Positions 33,915 to 42,957 of a DNA stretch of 64,000 bases are shown piece after piece. The notes under the pieces were generated by a model. The model was not told where the DNA came from and did not search any database. It saw nothing but the letters and a program-made list of their open reading frames with translations. The stretch comes from Deltaproteobacteria bacterium (lineage in GTDB: Bacteria; Bdellovibrionota; Bdellovibrionia; Bdellovibrionales; JAMPXM01). Within the stretch, counting starts at the first letter, position 1; every line of letters begins with the position of its first letter. The stretch spans positions 372,001-436,000 of the forward strand of contig JAFLCB010000001.1 in the NCBI GenBank assembly GCA_017302795.1. The letters run 5' to 3'. Made by a program: the position numbers and the translations under genes.

Positions 33915-35558
33915 GTGCCATTAAATTACGGGTCAGTAATAATTGCCGCGTCCATCGTTGCCGCTGCAGTTTGCACCGCTTTCATCGATGGTTCCGATGC
34001 GTACACCGCCGACCAGGTTTCGGATCGCGAAATCTACCGACAATTTTCCTCGAAGGAAGCGGCAAACAAGGTTTTGGAATTCTTGCGGGCCAAACCGTTT
34101 CCACAAAAACAAAAAGAAAGCCTTCTTAAAAATTCGCGGCCTGAAGACCGCGTGGAACTTAAACGTCTTCTTTCAACCTGGAAGCCGGAACAGTTTCTGC
34201 TGGATACCGAAAACGGGGGACTGACCATTTCAAGCGTGAGCGGTCAAATCTTAATTGAAATCTCGCAGCAAGTAAGCGACGGGCAAATCATAATTAACGA
34301 AAAGCCATTTCAGCGACCACCAAAGGGCTCGATCTTTGGCGCTATAAGAAAACATGCTAGGTCAGACCAAGCCGGCTTCAGAGATTTATTTTTTCCGAAG
34401 GCCAACGCCGTCAGTGCAGATACTGCAGCGGCTCTGCCGACCTATCTCTATGTTGAATTCGCTAGTGCTGGCGAGACCCCGACGGAGTCGCACACGCCGG
34501 AAGACGAGGCGGCCAAGTCGGCTCAGCAGCTTCAAGAAACCCTGATGCCCGATGGCAGCAATGTCCTGATGGCGTACGCGAAACGCTATTTTACTGAAAC
34601 CAAAAGCAATGTCACCTGCAATGCCGCAAGCGCGAGCGGAATCGTAAAGCTAGCAGGCGACCTTCACCGCTTTGAATCGCGGTCAAACGGCGACGTCGTT
34701 ATACTTCCCCCCTTTGAAAAAGGCTCCGCTATTTTGTTAAAGCCCTCGCGAGTTGATTTGGGACAGGCTAGTAAAGTGCTGACTGATTTAATTTCCCAAC
34801 ACCAGCTTGATCCTTCGGTTGAATCAGCGCTTCAAATCGTCGATGGCCCCGTCCGACTTATTTGCCAGCGACTACAGTTAATGAAGCCCAATCCACGAGC
34901 AGCATCGTTGTGCGAAAAGCTGTATCAGCGGAAAGTTTCGATCGAAGGACGATGCAGTCGGGTTGACGGAGAAGATAAAACCAGATGCCTTCGCGGCAGT
35001 GGCGATCGTCTTCCCGACCGACACATGAAAGTGTTCGAACAAGATTTACTTCGTTTTCTCTCGACGGAATCTGCAGAAATCACGGCCGTTGGAAAGTCGG
35101 TCGCATCTTCGCAGATCATTGGTCGTAAAATGTTATTACACCAATGCCTCGATGGCTCGGCTTGCACCAAAACGTATTCTCCTACGGTATTCGAGGTCGT
35201 GCAGCCCTCGGCCGGAGAGGTCCCGACAAGAGTAAAGGATCTTCTTGGCTACCGCCACGCCTCCACTGGCTCGGCCGCACTGGTGAAATACATTTGTGAA
35301 GTGCAAAACGAAACCTGCGCCGTTCTCACCAACACGGACGCCGCTCTTTCACTTCCGAAAAAAGATTTTGAAAATTCGCGGGCTAAAATTTCGCAAGGCA
35401 ATCGTGGGCGCGCGTTCAAAAAGACCGACTTCCTTGATGAAGCTTCGGCCCTGCGTCCCCTCGGCCAGTGCTGCGCAAGCCCCACTTGTCGCACAAAACT
35501 TCAATCAATGACGGGCGGGACAGTTAAATTCTCGGATTCCGAAAGGACAGCAAAGTGA
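33915..35558 (+). CDS. Secreted protein of unknown function, paralogue of the next gene (A)
   Basis: This 547-residue protein starts with GTG behind AAGGA. It has a short signal-like hydrophobic stretch (VIIAASIVAAAVCTAFI) and no recognised domain. It is clearly related to the next gene's product. Shared blocks in order are NSRPEDRVELKRLLSTWK / NARPEDTVAIKSLLARYK, RPPKGSIFGAI / IPPKGSVLNAL, DLFFPKA in both, and a C-terminal LRPLGQCC...CR / LRALAPCC...CR. Several Cys are conserved between the two. They overlap by ATGA-like four bases (GTGA), so they are cotranslated tandem duplicates. The role is unknown; a periplasmic or exported location is inferred from the signal segment. Confidence 0.75.
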   Translation: MPLNYGSVIIAASIVAAAVCTAFIDGSDAYTADQVSDREIYRQFSSKEAANKVLEFLRAKPFPQKQKESLLKNSRPEDRVELKRLLSTWKPEQFLLDTENGGLTISSVSGQILIEISQQVSDGQIIINEKPFQRPPKGSIFGAIRKHARSDQAGFRDLFFPKANAVSADTAAALPTYLYVEFASAGETPTESHTPEDEAAKSAQQLQETLMPDGSNVLMAYAKRYFTETKSNVTCNAASASGIVKLAGDLHRFESRSNGDVVILPPFEKGSAILLKPSRVDLGQASKVLTDLISQHQLDPSVESALQIVDGPVRLICQRLQLMKPNPRAASLCEKLYQRKVSIEGRCSRVDGEDKTRCLRGSGDRLPDRHMKVFEQDLLRFLSTESAEITAVGKSVASSQIIGRKMLLHQCLDGSACTKTYSPTVFEVVQPSAGEVPTRVKDLLGYRHASTGSAALVKYICEVQNETCAVLTNTDAALSLPKKDFENSRAKISQGNRGRAFKKTDFLDEASALRPLGQCCASPTCRTKLQSMTGGTVKFSDSERTAK

Positions 35559-37228
35559 TCGCAAAAAATATTCGTTCAATTTTAAATATTTTAAGCGCTG
35601 TTGGATGCGTTGCCGCGACCCAACCTGCCACGAGCTCTCCCCTTGAACAGTTTAAAAATGCAGCGGTCACCGCTCGTATTGCGACCGAGCTCAATCAGCA
35701 AAACATAAGCGAAGAACTAAAAGCCGCGCTCGTCGAAAACGCTCGGCCAGAAGATACGGTCGCCATCAAATCACTTCTTGCCCGATACAAGCGCGTAAAT
35801 GACCTAAAATTCGATGCCGTCTTCGGTCGGTTAATCGCGACGCGAAACGGCGGTGACACAGTATTCACAGTGGAAATGGATTTCGAAACACCGGGCCGCT
35901 TTGCGATCAATGGACGCGAATGGAAAATTCCACCAAAAGGTTCCGTTTTAAATGCGCTCAATCGAGACGTGTTTCGGGATAATAAAAGTCGTTCAGCTCA
36001 TGTGGATCTATTTTTCCCCAAAGCGTTCGGCGATGAGGCCTCAAACCCTGCAATCAAAATAGCCGCTTATGTATTTGTCTCGGCCCAAAGCAATCCTTTC
36101 GGGTGGGTGGATCGAGACGCCACTAACTATCTCTCTGAAAAAGGTGTCTTTGACGTTCTTCTTCGAGGGGCGGATTTTCCGCAAACGACGACCGTCGAGA
36201 AAATGAAATCCTTACTTGATGCTATGATGATGGCACCCATCAAAGTCCAATGTACCCCAGAGGGGGCAAAAGATTTCGCTTTGGTCGCCGGATCTGAAGT
36301 CGAATTCCTAGCGCAGGACGATTTATCGGTGATCTTAAAGTCCAGGGGAAACGACCAAGCACTTAAGTTCACTCCGTACTCGAACACCCTAGAAGCACGT
36401 GCTGACGAGATTAGAAATGTTCTATCTCAAGTTAAGCCGACGAAAGACGACGAAGACGCAACCAAGCCACAGAGCGCAGCGGCGAAGCTCGGAACTGAGA
36501 ATCTAAAGAAACTTTGTGATCTGCGCGGAATGCCTCCTGCAAGTTCACGAACGAGCGAGTTTTGCCAAAAGGTTAGAACGCTAGAGCAAAGGTTGAATAC
36601 ACCTAATCTTTGGAAGAAGGTCGCCCGGCCCGATCAAGATGAAGTATGGAATTTAAATAATCGCGCCAGACTAGCTGCCAATGCGTATGTGAATGAAACT
36701 GCAAAGTGGCTTGAGGCAAATCGCCCTTCCCTAAAGGAGCGCATAGAAGAGCTTGCCGGGACCATCATAGTAAAAGAACAAACAGGCACCATTTCTGCCT
36801 GCGAAAATCGTGATTGTTCAAAAACGCTTCCGGCCGATCTGGACAGTGTTTACGGCTATCGAATTCCGCCCAGCAACAAGGAAGAATCGGTAAAAGACGC
36901 TCTCGCCTTTCGGCCTCGCTCTTCTCCGCAATCGAAAGCCGTAATTCGATACTCTTGCCCGACGAAGAACGATGCATGTGAACGGGTACAGCTATTTAAC
37001 GGTGACGACCTCAGAGGCGAAGACATTGTCATCGCTCAGGCGTTGGTCGAAGCCGCCAACAAAGACCTCGCTTGGTCAGAAGGGCACGCGAGTGTAAGCC
37101 AGCCGGTCAGCATACTTCGCGCGCTCGCGCCCTGTTGCAAAGACATCAAGTGCCGCGCAACTGTCATCGAATCAGGCGTAAATCTGATTCCGACAAAAGG
37201 AACCAAGCCAAAGGGAGTCGCTCAGTAA
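35555..37228 (+). CDS. Secreted protein of unknown function, paralogue of the previous gene (B)
   Basis: This 557-residue protein starts with GTG at 35555. A signal-like segment (LNILSAVGCVAATQPATSS) is followed by a domain that matches the upstream neighbour in block order, including NARPEDTVAIKSLL, WKIPPKGSVLNAL, HVDLFFPKAFGD and, near the end, ACENRDCSKTL and ILRALAPCCKDIKCR. Overall identity is low, so the duplication is old. The TAATG overlap at 37228 couples it to the zinc-ribbon/CFI-box-like gene. Three genes (33915, 35555, 37228) therefore form one unit of unknown function. Confidence 0.75.
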   Translation: MIAKNIRSILNILSAVGCVAATQPATSSPLEQFKNAAVTARIATELNQQNISEELKAALVENARPEDTVAIKSLLARYKRVNDLKFDAVFGRLIATRNGGDTVFTVEMDFETPGRFAINGREWKIPPKGSVLNALNRDVFRDNKSRSAHVDLFFPKAFGDEASNPAIKIAAYVFVSAQSNPFGWVDRDATNYLSEKGVFDVLLRGADFPQTTTVEKMKSLLDAMMMAPIKVQCTPEGAKDFALVAGSEVEFLAQDDLSVILKSRGNDQALKFTPYSNTLEARADEIRNVLSQVKPTKDDEDATKPQSAAAKLGTENLKKLCDLRGMPPASSRTSEFCQKVRTLEQRLNTPNLWKKVARPDQDEVWNLNNRARLAANAYVNETAKWLEANRPSLKERIEELAGTIIVKEQTGTISACENRDCSKTLPADLDSVYGYRIPPSNKEESVKDALAFRPRSSPQSKAVIRYSCPTKNDACERVQLFNGDDLRGEDIVIAQALVEAANKDLAWSEGHASVSQPVSILRALAPCCKDIKCRATVIESGVNLIPTKGTKPKGVAQ

Positions 37229-38229
37229 TGACCCCTTCCGACGCCGACGCAGAGCCCAGCAAAAAGAAGCCGCCAGCACCTAGTGCCGAGGGTGAAGGGG
37301 CGATCATTTGTCCCTACTGCGGAGACAATGTACCGTCACTTGTTCAGGTCGCAGCAGGAATGAAGATTGCTCTTCAAGAGAATGCTCAGCTGACGGCGAT
37401 CCCAGACAATGTTTGCGGCGGCTGCTATGCGATATTAAGCAAAATGGTTTCTAAGGGTCAGGCCCTTCGCGCGCAGCAGCAAGCCAAAGAACAAAATCGA
37501 CTTCTACTTTGGCGCAATCGTGTCTCGCTGGTGAAGAAGGCGAAAGATCTTCTCATTCAAAAGAACTTTGCCGAGTCCGCCGTTCAATACGAAAAATACC
37601 TGCGGATTCTTGAACTCGTGTACGACAAGAAACAAGGCGAGCTTACGCCAGACCTTTTCTCATCGACATCGCGGCAACAAGAAATGACGGTCGTTGCGTC
37701 AGTGTATTGGGACCTCATGCGTATTTACGATCAGTCTCCTCGATACAAAGAACGGCAAATGGTTGCAGCAAAAAAGTTGGCAGAGTTTGCGAGATTCACA
37801 CCGATTTATCCACACATCATGCGCAAGGCCGAGTCGCTTGCTCGCACCGGAAAAAATTCAGAGGTGTATCGATTCTTCGTCAAGGCTTCGAACAAAAATC
37901 GACCGCGATGCTTCGTCGCCTCCGCTGCCTTCGAGGGCTATGAAGATCCAAGCATCACCGCGCTGCGGCTCTTTCGCGATCGCGTTTTACGAAAGTCACT
38001 CGCCGGCCGCTATTTCACTCGCGTTTACTATCGATGGTCGCCGCCACTGGCGCGCTTCATAGATCGAAGCCCCCCATTTGTACGCGCCGGGCTTAGATTT
38101 TTGCTTAGAAAAGTCGCGAAACTCGCTTTGCGAGCGATTTCTAAGCGATCGGCGCTTGATTCATCCATTTCTCTACGGTCTGATCTAGGCCATGGCTCAA
38201 CTGAAAACACCCAAAGCACAAGAGTTTGA
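37228..38229 (+). CDS. Zinc-ribbon protein with a CFI-box-like C-terminal segment
   Basis: The protein has 333 residues from the ATG at 37228, which overlaps the previous stop; the frame is open further upstream but only inside the previous gene. An N-terminal zinc ribbon is formed by CPYCGD and CGGC (about residues 28-70). The middle (about 85-215) is helical, rich in Lys/Gln, and TPR-like in spacing. Near residue 230 begins CFVASAAFEGYED, then LRLFRDRVL, GRYFTRVYYRWSPPLA and a final hydrophobic stretch. This order closely matches the 'CFI-box' C-terminal segment known from many bacterial proteins of unknown role. The last 38 bases overlap the next gene in another frame. Confidence 0.75.
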   Translation: MTPSDADAEPSKKKPPAPSAEGEGAIICPYCGDNVPSLVQVAAGMKIALQENAQLTAIPDNVCGGCYAILSKMVSKGQALRAQQQAKEQNRLLLWRNRVSLVKKAKDLLIQKNFAESAVQYEKYLRILELVYDKKQGELTPDLFSSTSRQQEMTVVASVYWDLMRIYDQSPRYKERQMVAAKKLAEFARFTPIYPHIMRKAESLARTGKNSEVYRFFVKASNKNRPRCFVASAAFEGYEDPSITALRLFRDRVLRKSLAGRYFTRVYYRWSPPLARFIDRSPPFVRAGLRFLLRKVAKLALRAISKRSALDSSISLRSDLGHGSTENTQSTRV

Positions 38230-39343
38230 TACCCTCGTCATCGGCGCCGGCCTTTCTGGCCTAATTGTCGCCAATGCACTAGAGGCCACTGGCAGAAATG
38301 TCGTCCTTGTCGAGGCCGCGGATCATATCGGTGGAGCAAGCCGAATGGGTTCGACCCAGGCTGGTCCCATCGATCACGGACTTAAGCTAATACCAGATAG
38401 CGCCGCGGCCCATGAAGCGCTCGAATGGCTAGAGACTGTCATTGGTGAAAAAATCGAACGCTCGGTCATCGAGGCGGCGCCGGTAAATTACGACGATGGT
38501 AAATTCAAACCGTACGTGGGTTTTGGCGACACAAACGTCACCACCGCAAGCGAAATTGAAGCGCAAGCAGTCACTCGTCGCCTGCAGATTTCCTCGACCC
38601 CTAAAGATTGGGTGATAAAACTGAGCGAAATATTCTCCGGTACTCTCCTCACTCAATCTCAAGTCACCAAAATGGCAATCGAGGATGGCTTCGTTATCGA
38701 GTCTATTATAAATGGAGCCAAGCGAATCTCTGCTCGTGAAGTTGTTTTCGCATGCGCCCCTAACACCTTGGTTCCTATTTTGCCAGAGGGAGCTCTTGCT
38801 CCGCGAATCCGACAAAAGCTTTTGCGCGGTGATTTTTGGACAAGCGTGAATCTTGATTTAGTTCACCCACACCCAATCACCGACACGCAGTCAGTTCATG
38901 TTTTAAAGGGCGCAAACGAAGAGCCCACGGTAGGTGTCTTCCACGAACCTCGCACGACAGAAGACGGCCGCACCCTTCAGGTTTCTCAGTGGTTTACCTT
39001 GATCCCCCGCGATCAAATCGACGAAGAAGAACTCGTTGCCGGAGCGCTGAAGCAAATTAAACGTCAACTCAAGCGCGCCTATGAATCTGCCCTTGAAGGA
39101 CTAGTCCAAGAAAGAATTTTAGTGTCCTCCGCATCGCACGGGTCGCTATTAGGAGCATTTGACGTTCCAGGGCGATTGCCAAAAATTGAAAATCTTTGGC
39201 TCACCTCTTCGTTTTTTTCGAACGAACGCAATACGTTGGGGACGTTGATTCAAGCGCGAAAAGTAATCGAGGAAATCGGCGAACACTTTAACGACACCGA
39301 CCTCCACAAAGATTCAGAAATTCCGCGCACTGCCGAAGTCTAA
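38192..39343 (+). CDS. FAD-dependent oxidoreductase, amine-oxidase/phytoene-desaturase type
   Basis: The protein has a Rossmann FAD-binding start, TLVIGAGLSGLIVANALEA, then VVLVEAADHIGGASR, the GxGxxG and GG motifs of the NAD(P)-binding amine-oxidase superfamily. The length (383) is shorter than typical amine oxidases. The C-terminus ends with SFFSNERNTLGTLIQARKVI, which fits the FAD-contact helix. Substrate unknown; protoporphyrinogen-oxidase-like or carotenoid-type enzymes are possible. The start overlaps the CFI-box-like gene by 38 bases, and the AhpD-like gene follows after 7 bases. Confidence 0.8.
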   Translation: MAQLKTPKAQEFDTLVIGAGLSGLIVANALEATGRNVVLVEAADHIGGASRMGSTQAGPIDHGLKLIPDSAAAHEALEWLETVIGEKIERSVIEAAPVNYDDGKFKPYVGFGDTNVTTASEIEAQAVTRRLQISSTPKDWVIKLSEIFSGTLLTQSQVTKMAIEDGFVIESIINGAKRISAREVVFACAPNTLVPILPEGALAPRIRQKLLRGDFWTSVNLDLVHPHPITDTQSVHVLKGANEEPTVGVFHEPRTTEDGRTLQVSQWFTLIPRDQIDEEELVAGALKQIKRQLKRAYESALEGLVQERILVSSASHGSLLGAFDVPGRLPKIENLWLTSSFFSNERNTLGTLIQARKVIEEIGEHFNDTDLHKDSEIPRTAEV

Positions 39344-39350
39344 GCGCACC

Positions 39351-39845
39351 GTGACTCGGCCAGAACTTTCCGAAATTCTAAAATTGATTTCGGCCGAACG
39401 CGGAGGCGTCGCCGATATCCACTCTGCCTTCAAAGATTTTCCGCAAGGACTTTGGGCCCACTACCAGTTTTATAGACAGATCATGCTGGACGAGCCATTG
39501 CCGCTCGCACGCACCGAGCGCGAGTACTTGGCCATGGAAGTCAGCCAGGCAAACACTTGTCCCTACTGCATTGCCCACCACACAGAGGCCTACAAAGACG
39601 CTCACGGGAATTCTGGCGTTGAACTCGCTGAAGTAAAAAAAAACGCCCTGCTCGAGGCGGCGAAGACGTTGACGCTGAAGCCTTATGCGGCTGCGAATAT
39701 AGAAGAGAATTTCAAGGGGGCCGGCTTTACGTCAGCCCAGTGGCAGCACGCCGTCATGGTGATTTCTTACTTTAACTTCGCCAACCGCTGTGCCCATGCC
39801 ATGGGCCTTCAGGTTGAAGCGAATTTCGAAGAAACCTGCAAATAA
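39351..39845 (+). CDS. AhpD-like / carboxymuconolactone-decarboxylase-family peroxidase-related protein
   Basis: This small helical protein of 164 residues carries the AhpD core NTCPYCIAHHTEAYK, with redox Cys70 and Cys73 and His76/His77. Proteins of this group reduce peroxides through the CxxC pair or, in related forms, act on lactones. It starts with GTG at 39351, seven bases after the FAD oxidoreductase gene, without a clear ribosome-binding site, so translational coupling is likely. The context suggests a redox pair with the flavoprotein (inference). The hairpin at 39847-39877 follows the stop. Confidence 0.85.
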   Translation: MTRPELSEILKLISAERGGVADIHSAFKDFPQGLWAHYQFYRQIMLDEPLPLARTEREYLAMEVSQANTCPYCIAHHTEAYKDAHGNSGVELAEVKKNALLEAAKTLTLKPYAAANIEENFKGAGFTSAQWQHAVMVISYFNFANRCAHAMGLQVEANFEETCK

Positions 39846-39877
39846 AAGCGAGGCGATTGTTTCCGCAATCGCTCGCT
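39841..39877 (-). terminator. Strong hairpin between convergent genes, terminator for the haloperoxidase-like gene
   Basis: AGCGAGGCGATTG pairs with CAATCGCTCGCT with one bulged base around a six-base loop (39847-39877). On the minus strand the stem is followed by TTTTATT, so it should end transcription of the haloperoxidase-family gene. There is no T run on the plus strand, but the hairpin may still help end the AhpD-like transcript. Confidence 0.82.
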
Positions 39878-39892
39878 GATTCGGTTGCCTGT

Positions 39893-41095
39893 TTAGTTGC
39901 AACGATGCCCATACATTTTTTCGATCAATGCGCAGCCCACTCGTTCGCCGAGTAAAATTCCGTCACGATTGTCGGCTTCTACATGGATCCCGCCGTAGAT
40001 TCGACTTTTTCCGGCTTCAAGTGCTGCCTCTTCGTAGGAAGCGAAAGTTCGAACAACGCCTGGGAGGTCAGGAGAAGTGACTTTCAATCGCTCCCCAGTG
40101 AGCGGCAAAATTGACCCAAGTACGGTCGCTGCTGCGCTGCTGAACGTCGAGTGACCACTAACGTAGCCGGGAAATGGCGGAGTCGTTAACAGTGGCTGCC
40201 AGGTCGTATCAGCAAGATCCTCGTGAATCGCCGTGATTGGACGCCATGTTTGGTGAAGATACTTTACCTGCCAAGCAGCAATTCCAGCATCGCACAAAGC
40301 ATAGGAAAGAGTGCGCATCGCCAAAACTGCTTCGGTGAAATTCACTGGTACTTCTTGAAGACGCTGAAGACCGATTCGAATCCACAATCCAGGTGGCGTC
40401 ACAGTTCCGGCGCCGCCCACCCAAAACTTGGCGATTTCAGTTTGGTCAGCTGTTCGTTCTGTCGAATTCACGCCTCCAAGACGCAGAACCTCATCAAGTT
40501 CCGCAACGAAATCGGTCGAACCTAGCGCTGGTGGAATAAGATCTTTTGTTAGTTCCTCAACCTTCGCTCCAGAGAAGAGACCCATTTTGCCCCAGTTCGG
40601 AAGAGCCGGCTTCGCCATTGCTGGCGGCGTTGGACGCCACAAACCGCGGCCGGGTGCTGTGGGCCATTCGGACCCCATTGGGGCTTCCGCCGCTGCCAAC
40701 GACTGCGAGAAATCATTGTAAATGCGGGTCGCGATTGACTGTGCATCCAACACCGCTTGTTTTTCAGACGCAGATAGTTTGTTCAGATCAAGCCAACCTT
40801 CTGCAACTTGAGTTTGCGACGGTTTGATTTGAGCAAGAACTCGCGAGAAGGCCGCGCCGTAAGACAAATCTGGGTGATTAGAATTCTTTAAGCTTTGATA
40901 GCCTGCTTCGTTTGCCAGTGCCCACATGAAAGCTGCATAGGGCGGAGCAATCTTCTCGAGCTCCGTTATTTTCAAGGAATTCGTGTGCATGGTGACAACG
41001 GTTTGTTTCGTCGCACCAAATACATTTAGTGACGCGAATTGAACAACCGCGACCGCGAACATCGCTGCTCGACGGATAAAGACTGACCCTAACAC
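39893..41095 (-). CDS. Vanadium-dependent haloperoxidase-family (PAP2-superfamily) secreted protein
   Basis: This 400-residue protein has a signal peptide (MFAVAVVQFASLNVFGA). The three vanadate/phosphate-binding motifs are complete and in order: KYLHQTWRP (K-x6-RP), PFPGYVSGHSTF (the PSGH-type motif, here VSGH) and SRIYGGIHVEADNRDG (SR-x5-H-x3-D). These fit vanadium haloperoxidases and the related acid phosphatases. The haloperoxidase-like architecture, with a long N-terminal helical part of about 230 residues, favours the former; activity cannot be told from sequence. The start at 41095 could instead be the internal ATG at residue 12. It is transcribed alone and ends in the hairpin at 39841. 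Confidence 0.82.
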   Translation of the reverse strand: MLGSVFIRRAAMFAVAVVQFASLNVFGATKQTVVTMHTNSLKITELEKIAPPYAAFMWALANEAGYQSLKNSNHPDLSYGAAFSRVLAQIKPSQTQVAEGWLDLNKLSASEKQAVLDAQSIATRIYNDFSQSLAAAEAPMGSEWPTAPGRGLWRPTPPAMAKPALPNWGKMGLFSGAKVEELTKDLIPPALGSTDFVAELDEVLRLGGVNSTERTADQTEIAKFWVGGAGTVTPPGLWIRIGLQRLQEVPVNFTEAVLAMRTLSYALCDAGIAAWQVKYLHQTWRPITAIHEDLADTTWQPLLTTPPFPGYVSGHSTFSSAAATVLGSILPLTGERLKVTSPDLPGVVRTFASYEEAALEAGKSRIYGGIHVEADNRDGILLGERVGCALIEKMYGHRCN

Positions 41096-41220
41096 TTAAA
41101 CCCCCATTGATAAAGAATCAAAAAACTTTGAACTCTTGTACCCGGGGGGTTACAGCACGAAACATGGTCAACCGAGAAACGATTGACCGTCGCGCTAAAA
41201 GACTTAACAACTTTTCCCAG

Positions 41221-41493
41221 TCATTTTGGGGCAGGCTTTTTTGAATCGGCTGCGCTGCGTCCTGTTAAATCAAAAACCTGCACGTCAGAAGCGAGGTCGC
41301 ACCCGGAGCAAGACGAATAAAGTCCTTCTCTTAGGGCTTTGCACGGCTCATCCTGCCGCTCGTCTTCGACCAAAAAGTCTTTACCGTCTTTAGAGAGTTC
41401 CATTTTAGCGAGATGGGTTTCTTGGACGTCGCTCTCTAAAGCTTCATGAACAAAATAGTTGGCGAGCACAAGGCGCAAAAAAGGCGCTGACAA
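41221..41493 (-). CDS. Possible small protein or 3' part of a frameshifted gene
   Basis: This 90-residue frame has protein-like composition (ELSKDGKDFLVEDERQDEPC, then SSCSGCD, VFDLTGRSA) but only a TTG start. Just upstream, an ATG at about 41524-41526 behind AAGAGAG opens a different frame, MILLNKVEFVSAFF, which looks like a leader and soon stops. A one-base shift would join them into one exported protein of about 100 residues. Whether this is a real frameshift, a sequencing error or chance is undecided. No family is recognised. Confidence 0.35.
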   Translation of the reverse strand: MSAPFLRLVLANYFVHEALESDVQETHLAKMELSKDGKDFLVEDERQDEPCKALREGLYSSCSGCDLASDVQVFDLTGRSAADSKKPAPK

Positions 41494-41987
41494 ATTCCAC
41501 TTTATTTAGCAAAATCATTATTTTAACTCTCTTCTGAAAGTCCTGCCGAAAACGATCCAGCTGATTATTTAAGCGGCGGCTGAAACGGACCTCAATCACT
41601 TTGACCTGAAATGCCTAGCGCGAGGAGTCCAGCTCCATCGCTTGACCTAAGTGTCTCGACTCAGCTTGCCACCCCTCCCTGCCCGTGTTAGCCCATTGGC
41701 TCCACGAGCAATCGAGGAAATTCACACGTTCCAGACTCCGCTGGTAATTGCATCAGTTTTTGGCTTCTCAAAAGCCTCGAGCAAAGTGCAACGGGGTTTA
41801 GACTCCAAAGCTGGAACGGAGGCATAACCAGAACCGCGTTCGGAGCGCACGCAACTCAGTTGGTTGACGGAAGTCAGCTGGCCTAACTTGTGACGACAGG
41901 CCCACCCAGCGTCTGTCTGCTAACTCCGAAGGCATAACATAGAAGTCCCACCAATAGGGTTGGCGATTTTCTTCAGGAGGAAGCGCA
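41494..41987. other. Leader region upstream of rpsB
   Basis: No credible gene lies in these 494 bases, apart from the possible leader frame noted for the small minus-strand gene. The region must hold the rpsB operon promoter and an mRNA leader. I could not find a convincing -35/-10 pair or a known S2-leader structure by eye. The rpsB ribosome-binding site AGGAGG is at 41975-41980. Confidence 0.5.
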
Positions 41988-42926
41988 ATGGCGCAAGTTA
42001 CTATGAAAGACATGCTCGACGCGGGCGTGCACTTCGGACACCAGACTCAACGCTGGAATCCAAAAATGAAACCGTATGTCTTCACAGATCGTGGCGGCAT
42101 TCACATTATCGATCTCCACAAGACTGTGGATTTCGCAAAACGCGCTGCTGAATTCGTAAAGCAGACAGCCTCTGAAGGCGGACGTTTGATCTTCGTCGGA
42201 ACGAAGAAACAAGCGGTTGAACCAATCCAAGAAGCCGCTGCTTCTTGTGGTCAGTTCTACGTCACAAAGCGCTGGTTGGGCGGAATGCTCACCAACTTCT
42301 CGACCATCAAAGCGTCGATTGATCGTCTAAAAAAGATCGATCAAATGCGCGAAAAGGGCGAGCTCGAATTCTTCTCGAAGAAAGAGCGCGCTGGAATCGA
42401 AAAAGAATACACAAGACTGCTCGATTATCTCGACGGTATTCGCGACATGAAAGACATGCCAACAGCGATGTTCGTTGTCGACTTGAACATGGAAAACATC
42501 GCGGTTGCAGAAGCTAAGCGCCTTGGCATCAAAGTTATCGGCATCGCTGATACAAACGTTGACCCAGAAGCAGCTGACTTCCCAATTCCAGGCAACGACG
42601 ATGCGATCCGTTCGATCAAACTTTTTGCTGGTTTGATTGCTGATTCGTTCAACGAAGGTGCGAAGGAATATGAAGCAAAACTTCGTCAGTCTGGCAATGC
42701 GCCCGACAAAGACGAAGCTGCGGCGAAGCCAATGCCGAAAGAAGATGCTCCACGTCGTCGTGGCGCCCGTCCAGAGCCAAAAGTTGAAGACAAAAAAGCA
42801 GGTCCTTCGATCGTTAAAGCGTCGAAGACTCGCAAACTCGTTGCTGCTGGTACAGCTGACGATGTTGAAATTCAGCAAGAGCTTGAAGAGGGCGAAAAAC
42901 CAGAAACTGCTGAAACAGAAGAATAA
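41988..42926 (+). CDS. rpsB: Small-subunit ribosomal protein uS2
   Basis: This is ribosomal protein S2. It carries MKDMLDAGVHFGHQTQRWNP, IIDLHKTV, FVGTKKQA, RWLGGMLTNF and GIADTNVDP, all family-typical. The conserved core ends near residue 230. A charged tail of about 80 residues follows (KDEAAAKPMPKEDAPRRRG ... EGEKPETAETEE), making the protein 312 residues against 241 in E. coli. AGGAGG sits seven bases before the ATG. It opens the conserved rpsB-tsf-pyrH-frr run. Confidence 0.97.
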   Translation: MAQVTMKDMLDAGVHFGHQTQRWNPKMKPYVFTDRGGIHIIDLHKTVDFAKRAAEFVKQTASEGGRLIFVGTKKQAVEPIQEAAASCGQFYVTKRWLGGMLTNFSTIKASIDRLKKIDQMREKGELEFFSKKERAGIEKEYTRLLDYLDGIRDMKDMPTAMFVVDLNMENIAVAEAKRLGIKVIGIADTNVDPEAADFPIPGNDDAIRSIKLFAGLIADSFNEGAKEYEAKLRQSGNAPDKDEAAAKPMPKEDAPRRRGARPEPKVEDKKAGPSIVKASKTRKLVAAGTADDVEIQQELEEGEKPETAETEE

Positions 42927-42957
42927 ACTTTCAGTCGCTTAAAACGAGGAAATGAAA

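Noticed and set aside
37072-37227. N-terminal extension of the zinc-ribbon/CFI-box-like protein
   Set aside because: It is Arg-rich shadow of the upstream gene; the ATG at 37228 on a TAATG overlap is natural.
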